A stretch of 64,000 nt of DNA, from the NCBI RefSeq assembly GCF_009857475.1, contig NZ_WWCJ01000008.1, forward strand, positions 207,542 to 271,541. The letters are read 5' to 3'. Below are positions 36,414 to 46,112 of the stretch, piece by piece. The notes below the pieces were generated by a model that worked only from the letters and a program-made list of their open reading frames with translations, was not told the DNA's origin and searched no databases. A program made the translations under genes and the position numbers. The stretch is from Pseudoduganella guangdongensis. GTDB lineage: Bacteria > Pseudomonadota > Gammaproteobacteria > Burkholderiales > Burkholderiaceae_D. How positions within the stretch are numbered: position 1 is the stretch's first letter; every line of letters starts with the position of its first letter.

Positions 36414-38207
36414 ATGTCTTATGGTGAACAGCATGGCCACGCTGATGGCGAGCATCACGCCCCGCAGAGCTTCTGGACCAAGTATATCTGGAGCCAGGAT
36501 CACAAGGTCATTGCGATCCAGTACACGATCACGGCGCTGTTCATCGGCCTGATCGGCCTGATCCTGTCGGACCTGATGCGCCTGCAGCTTGGCTTCCCGG
36601 GCAAATTCCAGTTCATCGACCCCAGCAGCTACTACCAGTTCATCACCATGCACGGCATGATCATGGTGGTGTATTTGCTGACGGCGCTGTTCCTCGGGGG
36701 CTTTGGCAACTACCTGATCCCGCTCATGGTGGGGGCGCGCGATATGGTGTTCCCCTTCCTGAATATGCTGTCCTACTGGTTCTACCTGCTGGCGGTGGTG
36801 ATCCTGTGCGTGAGCTTCTTCGTGCCGGGCGGCCCGACCGGGGCCGGGTGGACCCTGTATCCGCCGCAGGCGATCCTGCCCGGCACGCCGGGCGTGGAGT
36901 GGGGCATTGTCGTCATGCTGGTGTCGCTGGCGGTGTTCATCGTGGCGGCCACCATGGGCGGCCTGAATTACGTGACCACAGTGCTGCAGGCGCGCACGCG
37001 CGGCATGACACTGATGCGCATGCCCTTGTCGGTGTGGGGCATTTTCGTGGCCACCATCCTGGCGCTGCTGGCATTCCCGGCCTTGTTCGTCAGCGCGGTG
37101 ATGATGCTGTTCGATAAGCTGCTCGGCACCAGCTTCTTCATGCCGGCCCTGGTGTCGATGGGGCAGCAGCTCGATTACAAGGGCGGCAGCCCCTTGCTGT
37201 TCCAGCACCTGTTCTGGTTCTTCGGCCACCCGGAGGTGTACATCGTGGCGCTGCCGGCGTTCGGCGTGATCTCGGATTTGATCAGTGTGCATGCGCGCAA
37301 GTGCATCTTCGGCTACCGCATGATGGTGTGGGCGATTGTGATCATCGGCGGCTTGAGCTTTGTCGTATGGGCGCACCATATGTATGTGAGCGGCATGCAT
37401 CCGTGGTTCGGCTTCTTCTTCGCCACCACGACGCTGATCATCGCCGTGCCGACCGCGCTCAAGGTCTATAACTGGACGCTGACACTGTGGCGCGGCGATA
37501 TCCATATGACCGTGCCGATGCTGTTTGCGCTTGGCTTTATCAGCACCTTCCTGATCGGCGGGCTGACCGGGCTGTTCCTGGGGAATGTCAGCGTCGATAT
37601 CCCGCTCTCGAATACCTATTTCGTGGTGGCGCACTTCCATATGGTGATGGGCGTATCGCCCGTGCTGGCGGTGTTCGGCGGCCTGTATCACTGGTACCCG
37701 AAGGTGACGGGCCGCATGTATAACGAGGCGCTCGGCCAGGCGCATTTCTGGATCACCTTCATCGGCGCCTATGCCATCTTCTTCCCCATGCACTATCTTG
37801 GCATCCTCGGCATGCCGCGCCGCTATTACGCGTACGAGAATTACGCCTTTATTCCGGAGTCGGCCCAAAGCCTGAATGCCTTCATCACGGTGGCGGCGCT
37901 GGTCGTCGGCGTGGCGCAGTTGCTGTTCCTGTTTAACATTTTCTGGAGCGCGCGCAAGGGCGTCGCCTCGGGCGGCAATCCCTGGCGCGCGGCCAGCCTG
38001 GAGTGGTTTACGCCGCAGACCCCGCCGGGCCACGGCAACTGGGGACCCGAACTGCCTGCCGTGCATCGCGGCGCATATGAATACGGTGTCGATGGCCCCG
38101 GCGGCGACTACATCCCGCAGAATGCCGGGCCGGAGTTCGGCCCGGATCCACACGCGCCGCCGCCCGCGCCTTCGCCTGCGGACTCCGCTGCCGGGGTGGT
38201 GAAATGA
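36414..38207 (+). CDS. ctaD: Cytochrome c oxidase subunit I
   Basis: A 597-residue haem-copper oxidase catalytic subunit with about 12 helices. The low-spin haem ligand His lies in TMHGMIMVVY, the CuB site in FGHPEVYIVALP and WAHHMY, and the high-spin haem/CuB-side histidines in VVAHFHMVMG. The Glu of GHPEV (D-channel end) marks it as A-type. The C-terminus is extended and Pro/Ala-rich. It reduces oxygen to water and pumps protons in the inner membrane. Its stop overlaps the next start (ATGA). Confidence 0.96.
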   Translation: MSYGEQHGHADGEHHAPQSFWTKYIWSQDHKVIAIQYTITALFIGLIGLILSDLMRLQLGFPGKFQFIDPSSYYQFITMHGMIMVVYLLTALFLGGFGNYLIPLMVGARDMVFPFLNMLSYWFYLLAVVILCVSFFVPGGPTGAGWTLYPPQAILPGTPGVEWGIVVMLVSLAVFIVAATMGGLNYVTTVLQARTRGMTLMRMPLSVWGIFVATILALLAFPALFVSAVMMLFDKLLGTSFFMPALVSMGQQLDYKGGSPLLFQHLFWFFGHPEVYIVALPAFGVISDLISVHARKCIFGYRMMVWAIVIIGGLSFVVWAHHMYVSGMHPWFGFFFATTTLIIAVPTALKVYNWTLTLWRGDIHMTVPMLFALGFISTFLIGGLTGLFLGNVSVDIPLSNTYFVVAHFHMVMGVSPVLAVFGGLYHWYPKVTGRMYNEALGQAHFWITFIGAYAIFFPMHYLGILGMPRRYYAYENYAFIPESAQSLNAFITVAALVVGVAQLLFLFNIFWSARKGVASGGNPWRAASLEWFTPQTPPGHGNWGPELPAVHRGAYEYGVDGPGGDYIPQNAGPEFGPDPHAPPPAPSPADSAAGVVK

Positions 38208-38824
38208 GCGCCGGCGCAACTTGGCGTGACGGCAGCGACCCGCGCGGCGGCGGCCCGGCATGGCCGCAAGGTGCACGCCGCATCGGCTTGTGGGTCTTCA
38301 TGGTGGTGGTGAGCACCTTGTTTGGCCTGTTTGGCGTGGCCTACATGATGCGCGCGGCCTATGAGGACTGGCGGCCCATCACCTATGTCCCGTGGCAGCT
38401 ATATTGCAGCACCGGCCTGCTGGTGTTGTGCAGCCTGGCGTGGGAGCTGGCGCGCAGCCACGTTTCCGCTGGCCGCGCGCAGGCGGCGCGCAGCACGACG
38501 ATGGGCGCGCTGGTGTTGTCGGCGGCCTTCGTGCTGTCGCAGCTGTATGCATGGCAGGCGATGGTGGCGGCCGATTACAGCGTGGCCGCCAATCCCGCCA
38601 ACAGCTTCTTCTACCTGATCACCGGCCTGCACGCGGCGCACGTGCTGGGCGGCATGGTGGCGGGCGCGTTTGCGGTGCGCAGGGCAGGGGAGGCGGTCGG
38701 CCTGTGCGCGCAGTACTGGCACTTCCTGTTTGTGCTCTGGCTTGCCGTGTTCGGCATGATCTACCTGGTGACGCCCGAGTTTGTCCGCGCATTCTGCACA
38801 ACGATAGGCATTCCCGTGAGGTGA
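38204..38824 (+). CDS. Haem-copper oxidase subunit III (first of two)
   Basis: A 206-residue membrane protein with five helices of the subunit III family; characteristic are LYCSTGLLVLCSLAWELAR and FYLITGLHAAHVLGGMV, the latter a core motif, and QYWHFLFVLWLAVF. It overlaps ctaD by 4 bp. A second subunit III gene follows 4 bp downstream. Subunit III normally stabilises proton uptake and the active site. The paralogue pair matches operons in which two III-like genes (coxO, coxP in Bradyrhizobium) serve one oxidase. Confidence 0.87.
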   Translation: MSAGATWRDGSDPRGGGPAWPQGARRIGLWVFMVVVSTLFGLFGVAYMMRAAYEDWRPITYVPWQLYCSTGLLVLCSLAWELARSHVSAGRAQAARSTTMGALVLSAAFVLSQLYAWQAMVAADYSVAANPANSFFYLITGLHAAHVLGGMVAGAFAVRRAGEAVGLCAQYWHFLFVLWLAVFGMIYLVTPEFVRAFCTTIGIPVR

Positions 38825-38828
38825 GCTT

Positions 38829-39485
38829 ATGGATACCGGCACCAATGACATGAAAGGCTTCGTCTCGGATTGGGCCGGCGATCGTGTCGCCTTCCGGGTA
38901 CCCTGGGGCAAGGCGATGATGTGGATCTTCCTGCTCAGCGACACCTTCATCTTCGGCACCTTCCTCACCGGTTATATGTCGGTGCGCATGGCCACCACCG
39001 CAGCCTGGCCCAACCCCAGCGAAGTGTTCTCGCTGACGATCATGGGCACCAATTATCCTTTGATCCTGATCGCGATCATGACGTTTGTGCTGATCACCAG
39101 CAGTGGCACGATGGCGATGGCGGTCAACTACGGTTACCAGGGTAACCGCAAGATGGCGGCGATACTGATGCTGGTGACCGCAGCTTTTGGCTTGCTGTTC
39201 GTCGGCATGCAAGCGTTCGAATGGACCAAGCTGATTCACGAGGGCGTGCGGCCGTGGGGTAATCCAATGGGCGCGGCGCAATTTGGCTCCTGCTTCTTCA
39301 TGATCACCGGCTTCCATGGCCTGCACGTTTCCGCCGGCGTGATTTACCTGGCAGTCATCGCGCGCCGCGTGCTGAATGGGCATTATGAGCAGAAAGGTTA
39401 CGGCATCGTGGAAATCACCGGCCTGTATTGGCACTTTGTCGATCTTGTCTGGGTGTTCATCTTTGCATTGTTCTATCTCTGGTAG
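38829..39485 (+). CDS. Haem-copper oxidase subunit III (second of two)
   Basis: A 218-residue subunit III protein. Conserved pieces are the first helix MMWIFLLSDTFIFGTFLTGY, the lipid/E-site region FVGMQAFEWTKLIHEG and FMITGFHGLHVSAGVIYL plus YWHFVDLVWVFIF at the end. It is closer to the standard subunit III than the preceding gene. It lies 4 bp after the first subunit III and 9 bp before the subunit IV gene. Confidence 0.92.
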   Translation: MDTGTNDMKGFVSDWAGDRVAFRVPWGKAMMWIFLLSDTFIFGTFLTGYMSVRMATTAAWPNPSEVFSLTIMGTNYPLILIAIMTFVLITSSGTMAMAVNYGYQGNRKMAAILMLVTAAFGLLFVGMQAFEWTKLIHEGVRPWGNPMGAAQFGSCFFMITGFHGLHVSAGVIYLAVIARRVLNGHYEQKGYGIVEITGLYWHFVDLVWVFIFALFYLW

Positions 39486-39494
39486 GAGGCGACC

Positions 39495-39836
39495 ATGTCC
39501 AACGCAGATGCCGGCAGCACGCACCAGCAGCATCCGATAGGCACTTACGTTAAAGTCTGGATCCTGCTGTTCGTGCTGAGCTTCTTCTCTTACCTGGTCG
39601 ATTTCTTCCACGTGCAAGGCGTGCTGCGCTGGGGCCTGATTCTTGTGCTGATGGTGTTGAAGGCGGGCTTTATCGTGGCGGTCTTCATGCATATGAAGTG
39701 GGAACGGCTGGCGCTGATCTCCGCGATTGTGTTGCCGCCGCTGGCGATACTGGTGCTGGTGGCGATGATGGGCGCGGAGTCGGGATACGTGCACGATAAT
39801 CGCATCGAACACTTCGCCGTTGCGCCCTTGAAATGA
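39495..39836 (+). CDS. Cytochrome c oxidase subunit IV-like protein (CyoD/COX4_pro type)
   Basis: A 113-residue protein with three predicted helices (about 18-38, 44-64 and 74-92), containing HPIGTYVKVWILLFVLSFFSYLVD and VLKAGFIVAVFMHMKWER. The latter is typical of small prokaryotic subunit IV. It is the last gene of the oxidase operon. Its last codons form the -35 box of the promoter for the following tRNA-Glu genes. Confidence 0.88.
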   Translation: MSNADAGSTHQQHPIGTYVKVWILLFVLSFFSYLVDFFHVQGVLRWGLILVLMVLKAGFIVAVFMHMKWERLALISAIVLPPLAILVLVAMMGAESGYVHDNRIEHFAVAPLK

Positions 39837-39856
39837 CGCTTGCACGCTGATATAAT
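39828..39856 (+). promoter_or_regulatory. Sigma-70 promoter for tRNA-Glu copies 4 and 5
   Basis: TTGAAA, a 17-bp spacer and TATAAT, a near-consensus promoter. The -35 box lies within the last codons of the subunit IV gene; the tRNA starts 19 bp after the -10 box. Confidence 0.8.
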
Positions 39857-39875
39857 TCGCGCACGCTTTTACGAC

Positions 39876-39951
39876 GTCCCCATCGTCTAGAGGCCTAGGA
39901 CATCACCCTTTCACGGTGAGTACCGGGGTTCGAATCCCCGTGGGGACGCCA
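39876..39951 (+). tRNA. tRNA-Glu (TTC), copy 4
   Basis: Sequence identical to the tRNA-Glu genes in the array near 34.1-34.6 kb. It has its own strong promoter. Confidence 0.97.
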
Positions 39952-39981
39952 AGTTGTTTAAATGCGTAGTGCAAGTCCAGG

Positions 39982-40057
39982 GTCCCCATCGTCTAGAGGC
40001 CTAGGACATCACCCTTTCACGGTGAGTACCGGGGTTCGAATCCCCGTGGGGACGCCA
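39982..40057 (+). tRNA. tRNA-Glu (TTC), copy 5
   Basis: Sequence identical to copy 4, 30 bp downstream, preceded by the same AGTCCAGG as copy 1. A terminator follows at once. Confidence 0.97.
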
Positions 40058-40069
40058 AAGATCAGAATG

Positions 40070-40092
40070 AAGCCGCCTTGTGCGGCTTTTTC
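40070..40092 (+). terminator. Rho-independent terminator after tRNA-Glu pair
   Basis: AAGCCGC and GCGGCTT pair around a CTTGT loop, followed by a T run. It lies 12 bp after the tRNA and 24 bp before earP. Confidence 0.8.
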
Positions 40093-40116
40093 ATTTTCCG
40101 CGTATTTCCCGACGCT

Positions 40117-41253
40117 ATGGCCAACTTGACCCTCGATCTGTTTTGCAAAGTTGTCGATAACTTCGGCGACATCGGCATTTGCTGGCGCCTGGCGCGCCAG
40201 CTTGAGCGCGAACACGGCATCGCCGTGCGCTTGTGGGTTGATGACCTGCGCGCTTTCCAGCGCATTTGCCCGCAAGTCGATAGCGGCGCCGCGCAGCAGG
40301 TGATCGAGCACGTCGCCGTGCGCCACTGGGTCGGCCAGGACGGCGAGTACACGCCGTCCGAGGTGGCCGATATCGTGATCGAATTCTTCGCGTGCGATAT
40401 TCCGCCCGGCTATATCGCCGCGATGGCGCAGCGCCCGGTCAAACCGGTGTGGCTGAATCTGGAAGGCTTGAGCGCGGAAGAGTGGGTGGAGGGCTGTCAC
40501 AGCCTGCCGTCCAAGCATCCGCGCCTGCCGTTGACCAAGTATTTCTTCTTCCCCGGCTTCACCAACAAGACCGGCGGCTTGCTGTGCGAGTCCGGCCTGG
40601 AAGGCGAGCGCGCGGCGTTTGCCGCCGATCCGGCCGCCGCGCCGCGCTTCCTGGCATCGCTCGGCGTCACCGCTGCCGAGGCGGCGGGCTTGAAGGTATC
40701 GCTGTTCTGCTATCCCTACGCACCTGTCGCCGAGTTGTTCGCGGCCTGGCGCGATGGCGGCCAGCCCGTGACCTGCCTGGTGCCGGAGGGCGTGGCGGCT
40801 GATGCCGTGCAAGCCTTCCTCGGCCAGCCGGCCGTGCCGGGCGCCGTACGCAGCGAGGGTGCGTTGACCGTGCGCGTGCTGCCATTCGTGCCGCAGCAGG
40901 ACTACGACAAGCTGCTCTGGTCCTGCGACCTGAACTTCGTGCGCGGTGAAGACTCCTGGGTGCGCGCGCAATGGGCTGGGAAATCCTTTATCTGGCATAT
41001 TTACGCGCAAGACGAAAACCTGCACCATAAAAAACTGCGCGCCTTCCTGCAGCGCCATTCCGGCGGCGAAGCGCTTGACGCGTTTTCGCTGTGCTGGAAC
41101 GGCGCGCGGCAAGGCGACTGGCCCGACCTGTGGAAAGGCCTCGCCGAGGCAATGCCTGAAATTTCGGCAAGGTCGGCACAATGGCAACAAAAAATCCTGG
41201 CCAACGGCGATCTGGCCTCGAATTTGACTAAATTTTGTGCATCGCTGACGTAA
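40117..41253 (+). CDS. earP: EF-P arginine rhamnosyltransferase EarP
   Basis: A 378-residue GT-B glycosyltransferase that transfers rhamnose from dTDP-rhamnose to Arg32 of EF-P. The N-terminal motif VVDNFGDIGICWRLARQL carries Asp14 and Asp18, equivalent to the catalytic pair of Pseudomonas EarP; the C-terminal donor-site region includes NFVRGEDSWVRAQWAGKSFIW. The start at 40117 (MANLTLDLFCK) matches the family. The efp gene follows after 65 bp and carries Arg32, so modifier and target are adjacent. Confidence 0.95.
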   Translation: MANLTLDLFCKVVDNFGDIGICWRLARQLEREHGIAVRLWVDDLRAFQRICPQVDSGAAQQVIEHVAVRHWVGQDGEYTPSEVADIVIEFFACDIPPGYIAAMAQRPVKPVWLNLEGLSAEEWVEGCHSLPSKHPRLPLTKYFFFPGFTNKTGGLLCESGLEGERAAFAADPAAAPRFLASLGVTAAEAAGLKVSLFCYPYAPVAELFAAWRDGGQPVTCLVPEGVAADAVQAFLGQPAVPGAVRSEGALTVRVLPFVPQQDYDKLLWSCDLNFVRGEDSWVRAQWAGKSFIWHIYAQDENLHHKKLRAFLQRHSGGEALDAFSLCWNGARQGDWPDLWKGLAEAMPEISARSAQWQQKILANGDLASNLTKFCASLT

Positions 41254-41271
41254 TACATCACAACCCCGTGC

Positions 41272-41277
41272 TATAAT
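41272..41277 (+). promoter_or_regulatory. Likely -10 box of efp promoter
   Basis: A perfect TATAAT lies 42 bp before the efp start. No good -35 hexamer is seen at the usual distance, so the promoter assignment is tentative. Confidence 0.45.
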
Positions 41278-41318
41278 GCGCGGTTACTGCAACTCCCCTT
41301 AACCGGTATATATTCGCT

Positions 41319-41894
41319 ATGAAATTCGCAAAAGAGATTCGTGTCGGCAACATCATCATGGTTGAAGACAAGCCATTCATCGTTCTGCGTTCCGACGTCA
41401 ACGGCTCGTCCCGCACTGGCTTCACCTACAAATGGAAGATGAAGAACCTGCTGACCGGCGCTCCGCTGGAAAACGTGTTCCGCGGCGATGACAAGTTCGA
41501 CGTGGTCGTTCTGGACAAGAAGCCAGTGACCTACTCCTACTTCGCTGACCCACTGTTCGTCTTCATGGACGAAGAGTACAACCAGTACGAAATCGAAGAA
41601 GAGAACATGGGCGACGCCGTCAACTACCTGAAAGACGGCATGGAATGCGAAGCTGTCTTCTACGACGGCAAAGCCATCTCGGTTGAACTGCCAACCACCA
41701 TCGCGCGCCAGATCATTTACTCGGAGCCAGCTGTTAAAGGCAACACCTCCGGTAACGTGACCAAAGAAGCCAAGCTGGAAAACTCCATCGAAGGCCGCAA
41801 CTTCACCATCCAGGTGCCACTGTTCGTGTCCCAGGATGACGTGGTCGAGATCGACACCCGTACCCACGAGTTCAAAAAGGTCGTTCGCGGTTAA
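41319..41894 (+). CDS. efp: Elongation factor P (Arg32 type)
   Basis: A 191-residue three-domain factor that relieves ribosome stalling at polyproline. The tip of domain I has Arg32 in [11 protein letters not shown], the residue rhamnosylated by EarP, where other bacteria have Lys modified by EpmA/B. Normal length. The base composition is less GC-rich and codon use is strongly biased (CCA, GAA, AAC), as in highly expressed genes. A terminator follows. Confidence 0.97.
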   Translation: MKFAKEIRVGNIIMVEDKPFIVLRSDVNGSSRTGFTYKWKMKNLLTGAPLENVFRGDDKFDVVVLDKKPVTYSYFADPLFVFMDEEYNQYEIEEENMGDAVNYLKDGMECEAVFYDGKAISVELPTTIARQIIYSEPAVKGNTSGNVTKEAKLENSIEGRNFTIQVPLFVSQDDVVEIDTRTHEFKKVVRG

Positions 41895-41924
41895 TATCGC
41901 AAGATCTGTTGCAAACTCGCAATG

Positions 41925-41950
41925 AAAAGCCCGCTTTTGCGGGCTTTTTT
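41925..41950 (+). terminator. Rho-independent terminator of efp
   Basis: AAAAGCCCGC and GCGGGCTTTT form a 10-bp stem with a TTTT loop and a terminal run of six Ts, 31 bp after the efp stop. Confidence 0.9.
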
Positions 41951-42033
41951 ACTTTCTGACAGTATTATTTACTTGCAAACTGCTGGTATCCTTTTGATTT
42001 CTGCTGTTGTTTAAACAAAAGAGGGCGTACCAA

Positions 42034-43611
42034 ATGGATCGACGGGGTTTCGTGAAGTTGGGATTGGCTGCCGGCGGCGCAGCGACTGTGCCGCGCACGC
42101 AAGCGGCGGTGCCGTCGGTGCTGGATGGCGGCGTCCAGCTGCAACAGGAACTGATGGCGGCCAACAAGCTGACCTCGCACTCGCTGACCTCGCAATACCT
42201 GGCCCGCATCAACGCGATCGACAAAGCCGGCCCGCGCATCAACGCCGTCATCGAAATCAATCCCGAAGCGCTGAAGATCGCGCGCGAGATGGACCGCGAA
42301 CGCCTGCAGCGCAAGCTGCGCGGGCCGCTGCACGGCATCCCGGTGCTCCTGAAGGACAATATCGCCACCGCCGACCGCATGAGCACCACTGCCGGCTCGC
42401 TGGCGCTGGCCGGCGTGCGCGCCGCGCGCGATTCCCATGTCGCCGCCAAGCTGCGCGAAGCGGGCGCCGTCATCATCGGCAAGACCAATCTTAGTGAATG
42501 GGCGAATATGCGCTCCAGCCACTCCGTCAGCGGATGGAGTGCGCGCGGCGGTTTGACCCGCAATCCCTATTCCTTGGACCGCAATTGCAGCGGCTCCAGT
42601 TCGGGCTCCGGCGCCGCCATTGCGGCCGGGCTGGCGACGCTGGCGGTGGGCACCGAAACCGACGGCTCCATCGTCTCGCCCGCATCGATTTGCGGCCTGG
42701 TCGGCATCAAGCCCACGCTTGGCCTGGTGAGCCGCAGCGGCATCATCCCCATCGCCCACTCGCAGGACACGGCGGGCCCGATGGCGCGCAGCGTCTCCGA
42801 CGCCGCCCTGATGCTGGCGGCAATGGCCGGCGTCGATCCTTCCGACCCCGCCACGCAAGATGGTGCCGGCAAAGCCGCCGACTACGCCGCAGCACTCAAG
42901 ACCGACAGCCTGCGCGGCAAGCGGCTTGGCGTCGCCCGCAACTTCTTCGGCGGCAGCGACGGCGTCGATGCGGAGGTGGAGAAAGCGCTGGAGGCCTTGA
43001 AAGCGCAGGGCGCGATCCTGGTTGATGTGCAGGTGCCCAACACGGAAAAATACGGCGACAGCGAAACCGAAGTGCTGCTGCACGAATTCAAGGTTGACCT
43101 AGCCGCCTACTTGCGCGACTACGCGCCAGACGCCAAGGTCAAGAACATGGCCGACCTGATCGCCTTCAACAAGCAGAACGCGCAACTGGAGTTGCCATAC
43201 TTCGGCCAGGAATACCTGGAGCGCGCGGAAGCCAAGCCGGGCCTGGACAGCAAGGCGTACCAGGAAGCGCTGGCCAACAACCACCGCTACTCGCGCGAAG
43301 AGGGCATTGACCTGGTATTGAAAGCGCACGAACTGGACGCCCTGGTGGCGCCGACGGATGGCACCGCCTGGCTGACCGACTTCATCAACGGCGACCACTA
43401 CCCGAAGAGTTTCTCATCCCCCGCCGCGGTGGCCGGCTACCCGCACGTCACGGTCCCCGCAGGCTACGTGCGCGGCTTACCGGTCGGCCTCTCATTCGTC
43501 GGCACCGCCTACAGCGAAGCGATGCTGATCGGCATGGCCTACGCCTTCGAGCAAGCCACCAAGATCCGCCGCGCTCCCCAATTCCCGCCTAGCGTCTCCA
43601 TCCGCCCCTAG
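42034..43611 (+). CDS. Tat-exported amidase (amidase signature family)
   Basis: A 525-residue amidase with a Ser-cisSer-Lys triad: Lys in VLLKDNIATA, the Gly/Ser-rich CSGSSSGSGAA and the nucleophile Ser in GTETDGSIVSPAS. The N-terminus MDRRGFVKLGLAAGG is a twin-arginine signal, so the folded enzyme is probably exported to the periplasm. GAGGG lies 8 bp before the ATG at 42034; an upstream in-frame TTG is less likely. Substrate unknown; relatives include peptide amidases and aryl acylamidases. It is convergent with dbpA across a long inverted repeat. Confidence 0.88.
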   Translation: MDRRGFVKLGLAAGGAATVPRTQAAVPSVLDGGVQLQQELMAANKLTSHSLTSQYLARINAIDKAGPRINAVIEINPEALKIAREMDRERLQRKLRGPLHGIPVLLKDNIATADRMSTTAGSLALAGVRAARDSHVAAKLREAGAVIIGKTNLSEWANMRSSHSVSGWSARGGLTRNPYSLDRNCSGSSSGSGAAIAAGLATLAVGTETDGSIVSPASICGLVGIKPTLGLVSRSGIIPIAHSQDTAGPMARSVSDAALMLAAMAGVDPSDPATQDGAGKAADYAAALKTDSLRGKRLGVARNFFGGSDGVDAEVEKALEALKAQGAILVDVQVPNTEKYGDSETEVLLHEFKVDLAAYLRDYAPDAKVKNMADLIAFNKQNAQLELPYFGQEYLERAEAKPGLDSKAYQEALANNHRYSREEGIDLVLKAHELDALVAPTDGTAWLTDFINGDHYPKSFSSPAAVAGYPHVTVPAGYVRGLPVGLSFVGTAYSEAMLIGMAYAFEQATKIRRAPQFPPSVSIRP

Positions 43612-43697
43612 AAAATGTCCGTATTGGGGTCAGGAAGAAAAGTGGACATTTCTTTTGGAAATGTCCACTTTTCTTCCTGACCCCAAGGCGGACATTT

Positions 43698-43698
<1 letters not shown>
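43612..43698. repeat. Long inverted repeat with GGGGTCAG core (copy B)
   Basis: An 87-bp palindrome with arms of about 41 bp and two mismatches, between the convergent amidase and dbpA genes. It starts at the base after the amidase stop and reaches the dbpA stop codon. The arm contains GGGGTCAGGAAGAAAAGTGG and the AAATGTCCG end, the same as copy A at 19323-19395. The two copies are therefore one dispersed element, not independent terminators. Confidence 0.85.
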
Positions 43699-45107
<1,409 letters not shown>

Positions 45108-45109
45108 AT

Positions 45110-45343
45110 TCAGTCTCGGCGCCAGATCGGCAGGCCGCTCAAATCAAGGTTGGGGTCATTTTGCCAGATCGGCAGGCCGCTGGCATCGGTGGGGCCCAGC
45201 TCGCCGAGCAAATCCATCTGCTCTTGCTTGCGGGGCGCGCGGCGGACACGCGGTGGCGGCGGAAGCTTGGCTTCCGGTGCCATCGGCGCTGCTGGCTCGA
45301 AGCCGGGCAGGTCGATTGTCGCGTTGTCTTTTTTATCTCTCAT
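45110..45343 (-). CDS. Small hypothetical protein with SGLPIW repeats, upstream of dbpA
   Basis: A 77-residue protein with no recognised domain. The middle is Pro/Arg-rich (KLPPPPRVRRAPRKQ) and the C-terminal third holds a near-repeat: ASGLPIWQNDPN and DLSGLPIWRRD. The corresponding DNA repeats GCCAGATCGGCAGGCCGCT with a 40-bp period. It ends 2 bp before the dbpA start, so it is very likely translated and co-transcribed with the helicase. Function unknown; the SGLPIW motif may be a docking peptide. Confidence 0.65.
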   Translation of the reverse strand: MRDKKDNATIDLPGFEPAAPMAPEAKLPPPPRVRRAPRKQEQMDLLGELGPTDASGLPIWQNDPNLDLSGLPIWRRD

Positions 45344-45426
45344 GATCAGCCGCAGAAAACAAAAGCCCGGCTGAATCAGTCGGGCTTCACTTGTCAAACC
45401 GGCGGATTGTAACACGGGCAACCCTG

Positions 45427-46029
45427 TCAGCGGAAGGCGAGGACGCCGCGCTGGTAGCTTTCGCGCACTTCGGCAATCGGCTGGTGCGCGGCGGTGTAGA
45501 GCACGGCGCGGTGCTCGAACAGGGCGGCGGGCACCTCCTGTGCGTCGGCGGCCCACAGGTTGCGTGCGGCGAACGTGCGGCGGTAAGGCGCCAGCGGCTG
45601 CACTACCTTGCCGAAGGGTGTGTCGGTTTCTTCCAGCAGGCGGTTCATCTCGGCGCTGAGGCGGCTGGGCACATACCAGTTGTCGGCTTCGGACATGAGG
45701 TGGTCGCCGCAATAGAGGTGCACGCGGCGGTGCTTCACGACAGTGTGTGCGTCCACGCCCAGGCGGGTGCGCTGTTCCGCGCTGGCGGCTTGCTCGTTGC
45801 CGCGCTGTAGCCGGGCGACGATGCGCGCGGGGGTGGCCATGGCGTGCGCGGCGCACCATTGTTCCAGGGCCAGCGTGGCGCTGCTGCTGGCCAGGATGTT
45901 GGCATTGAGCGTCTCGGCCTGGGACTGGGCTTGCGGCAGCCCGGCGCCGGACGAATCGGCGTGGGCACGGGGGGTGAGCAGGGGCAGGGCAAGGACAAGC
46001 GCTGCCAGTAGGCGCGGGTGAATGGTCAT
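45427..46029 (-). CDS. Exported protein with possible chorismate-lyase-like fold
   Basis: A 200-residue protein with a signal peptide (1-24, ending AHA). Conserved-looking segments are RRVHLYCGDHLMSEADNWYVPSRL, then ETDTPFGKVVQPL and a late AVLYTAAHQPIAEVRESYQRGVL. The order and spacing (strand, ...G.PxGxxL-like, YxR near the end) resemble UbiC/UTRA-type chorismate-lyase folds, but the match is judged by eye. An exported member would be unusual. It stands apart, 83 bp upstream of the small gene before dbpA. Confidence 0.6.
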   Translation of the reverse strand: MTIHPRLLAALVLALPLLTPRAHADSSGAGLPQAQSQAETLNANILASSSATLALEQWCAAHAMATPARIVARLQRGNEQAASAEQRTRLGVDAHTVVKHRRVHLYCGDHLMSEADNWYVPSRLSAEMNRLLEETDTPFGKVVQPLAPYRRTFAARNLWAADAQEVPAALFEHRAVLYTAAHQPIAEVRESYQRGVLAFR

Positions 46030-46112
46030 GCCGAATTGTAGGGCTGGCGCTTGGCCGGGGCAAGCTGGCCCTTGTCCATTGGGCTATCATGCAAGTTTTG
46101 CAAGGAGTAACG

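Noticed and set aside
39840..39845. TTGCAC as the -35 box of the tRNA-Glu promoter
   Set aside because: It is only 5 bp from the TATAAT; TTGAAA at 39828 has the correct 17-bp spacing.
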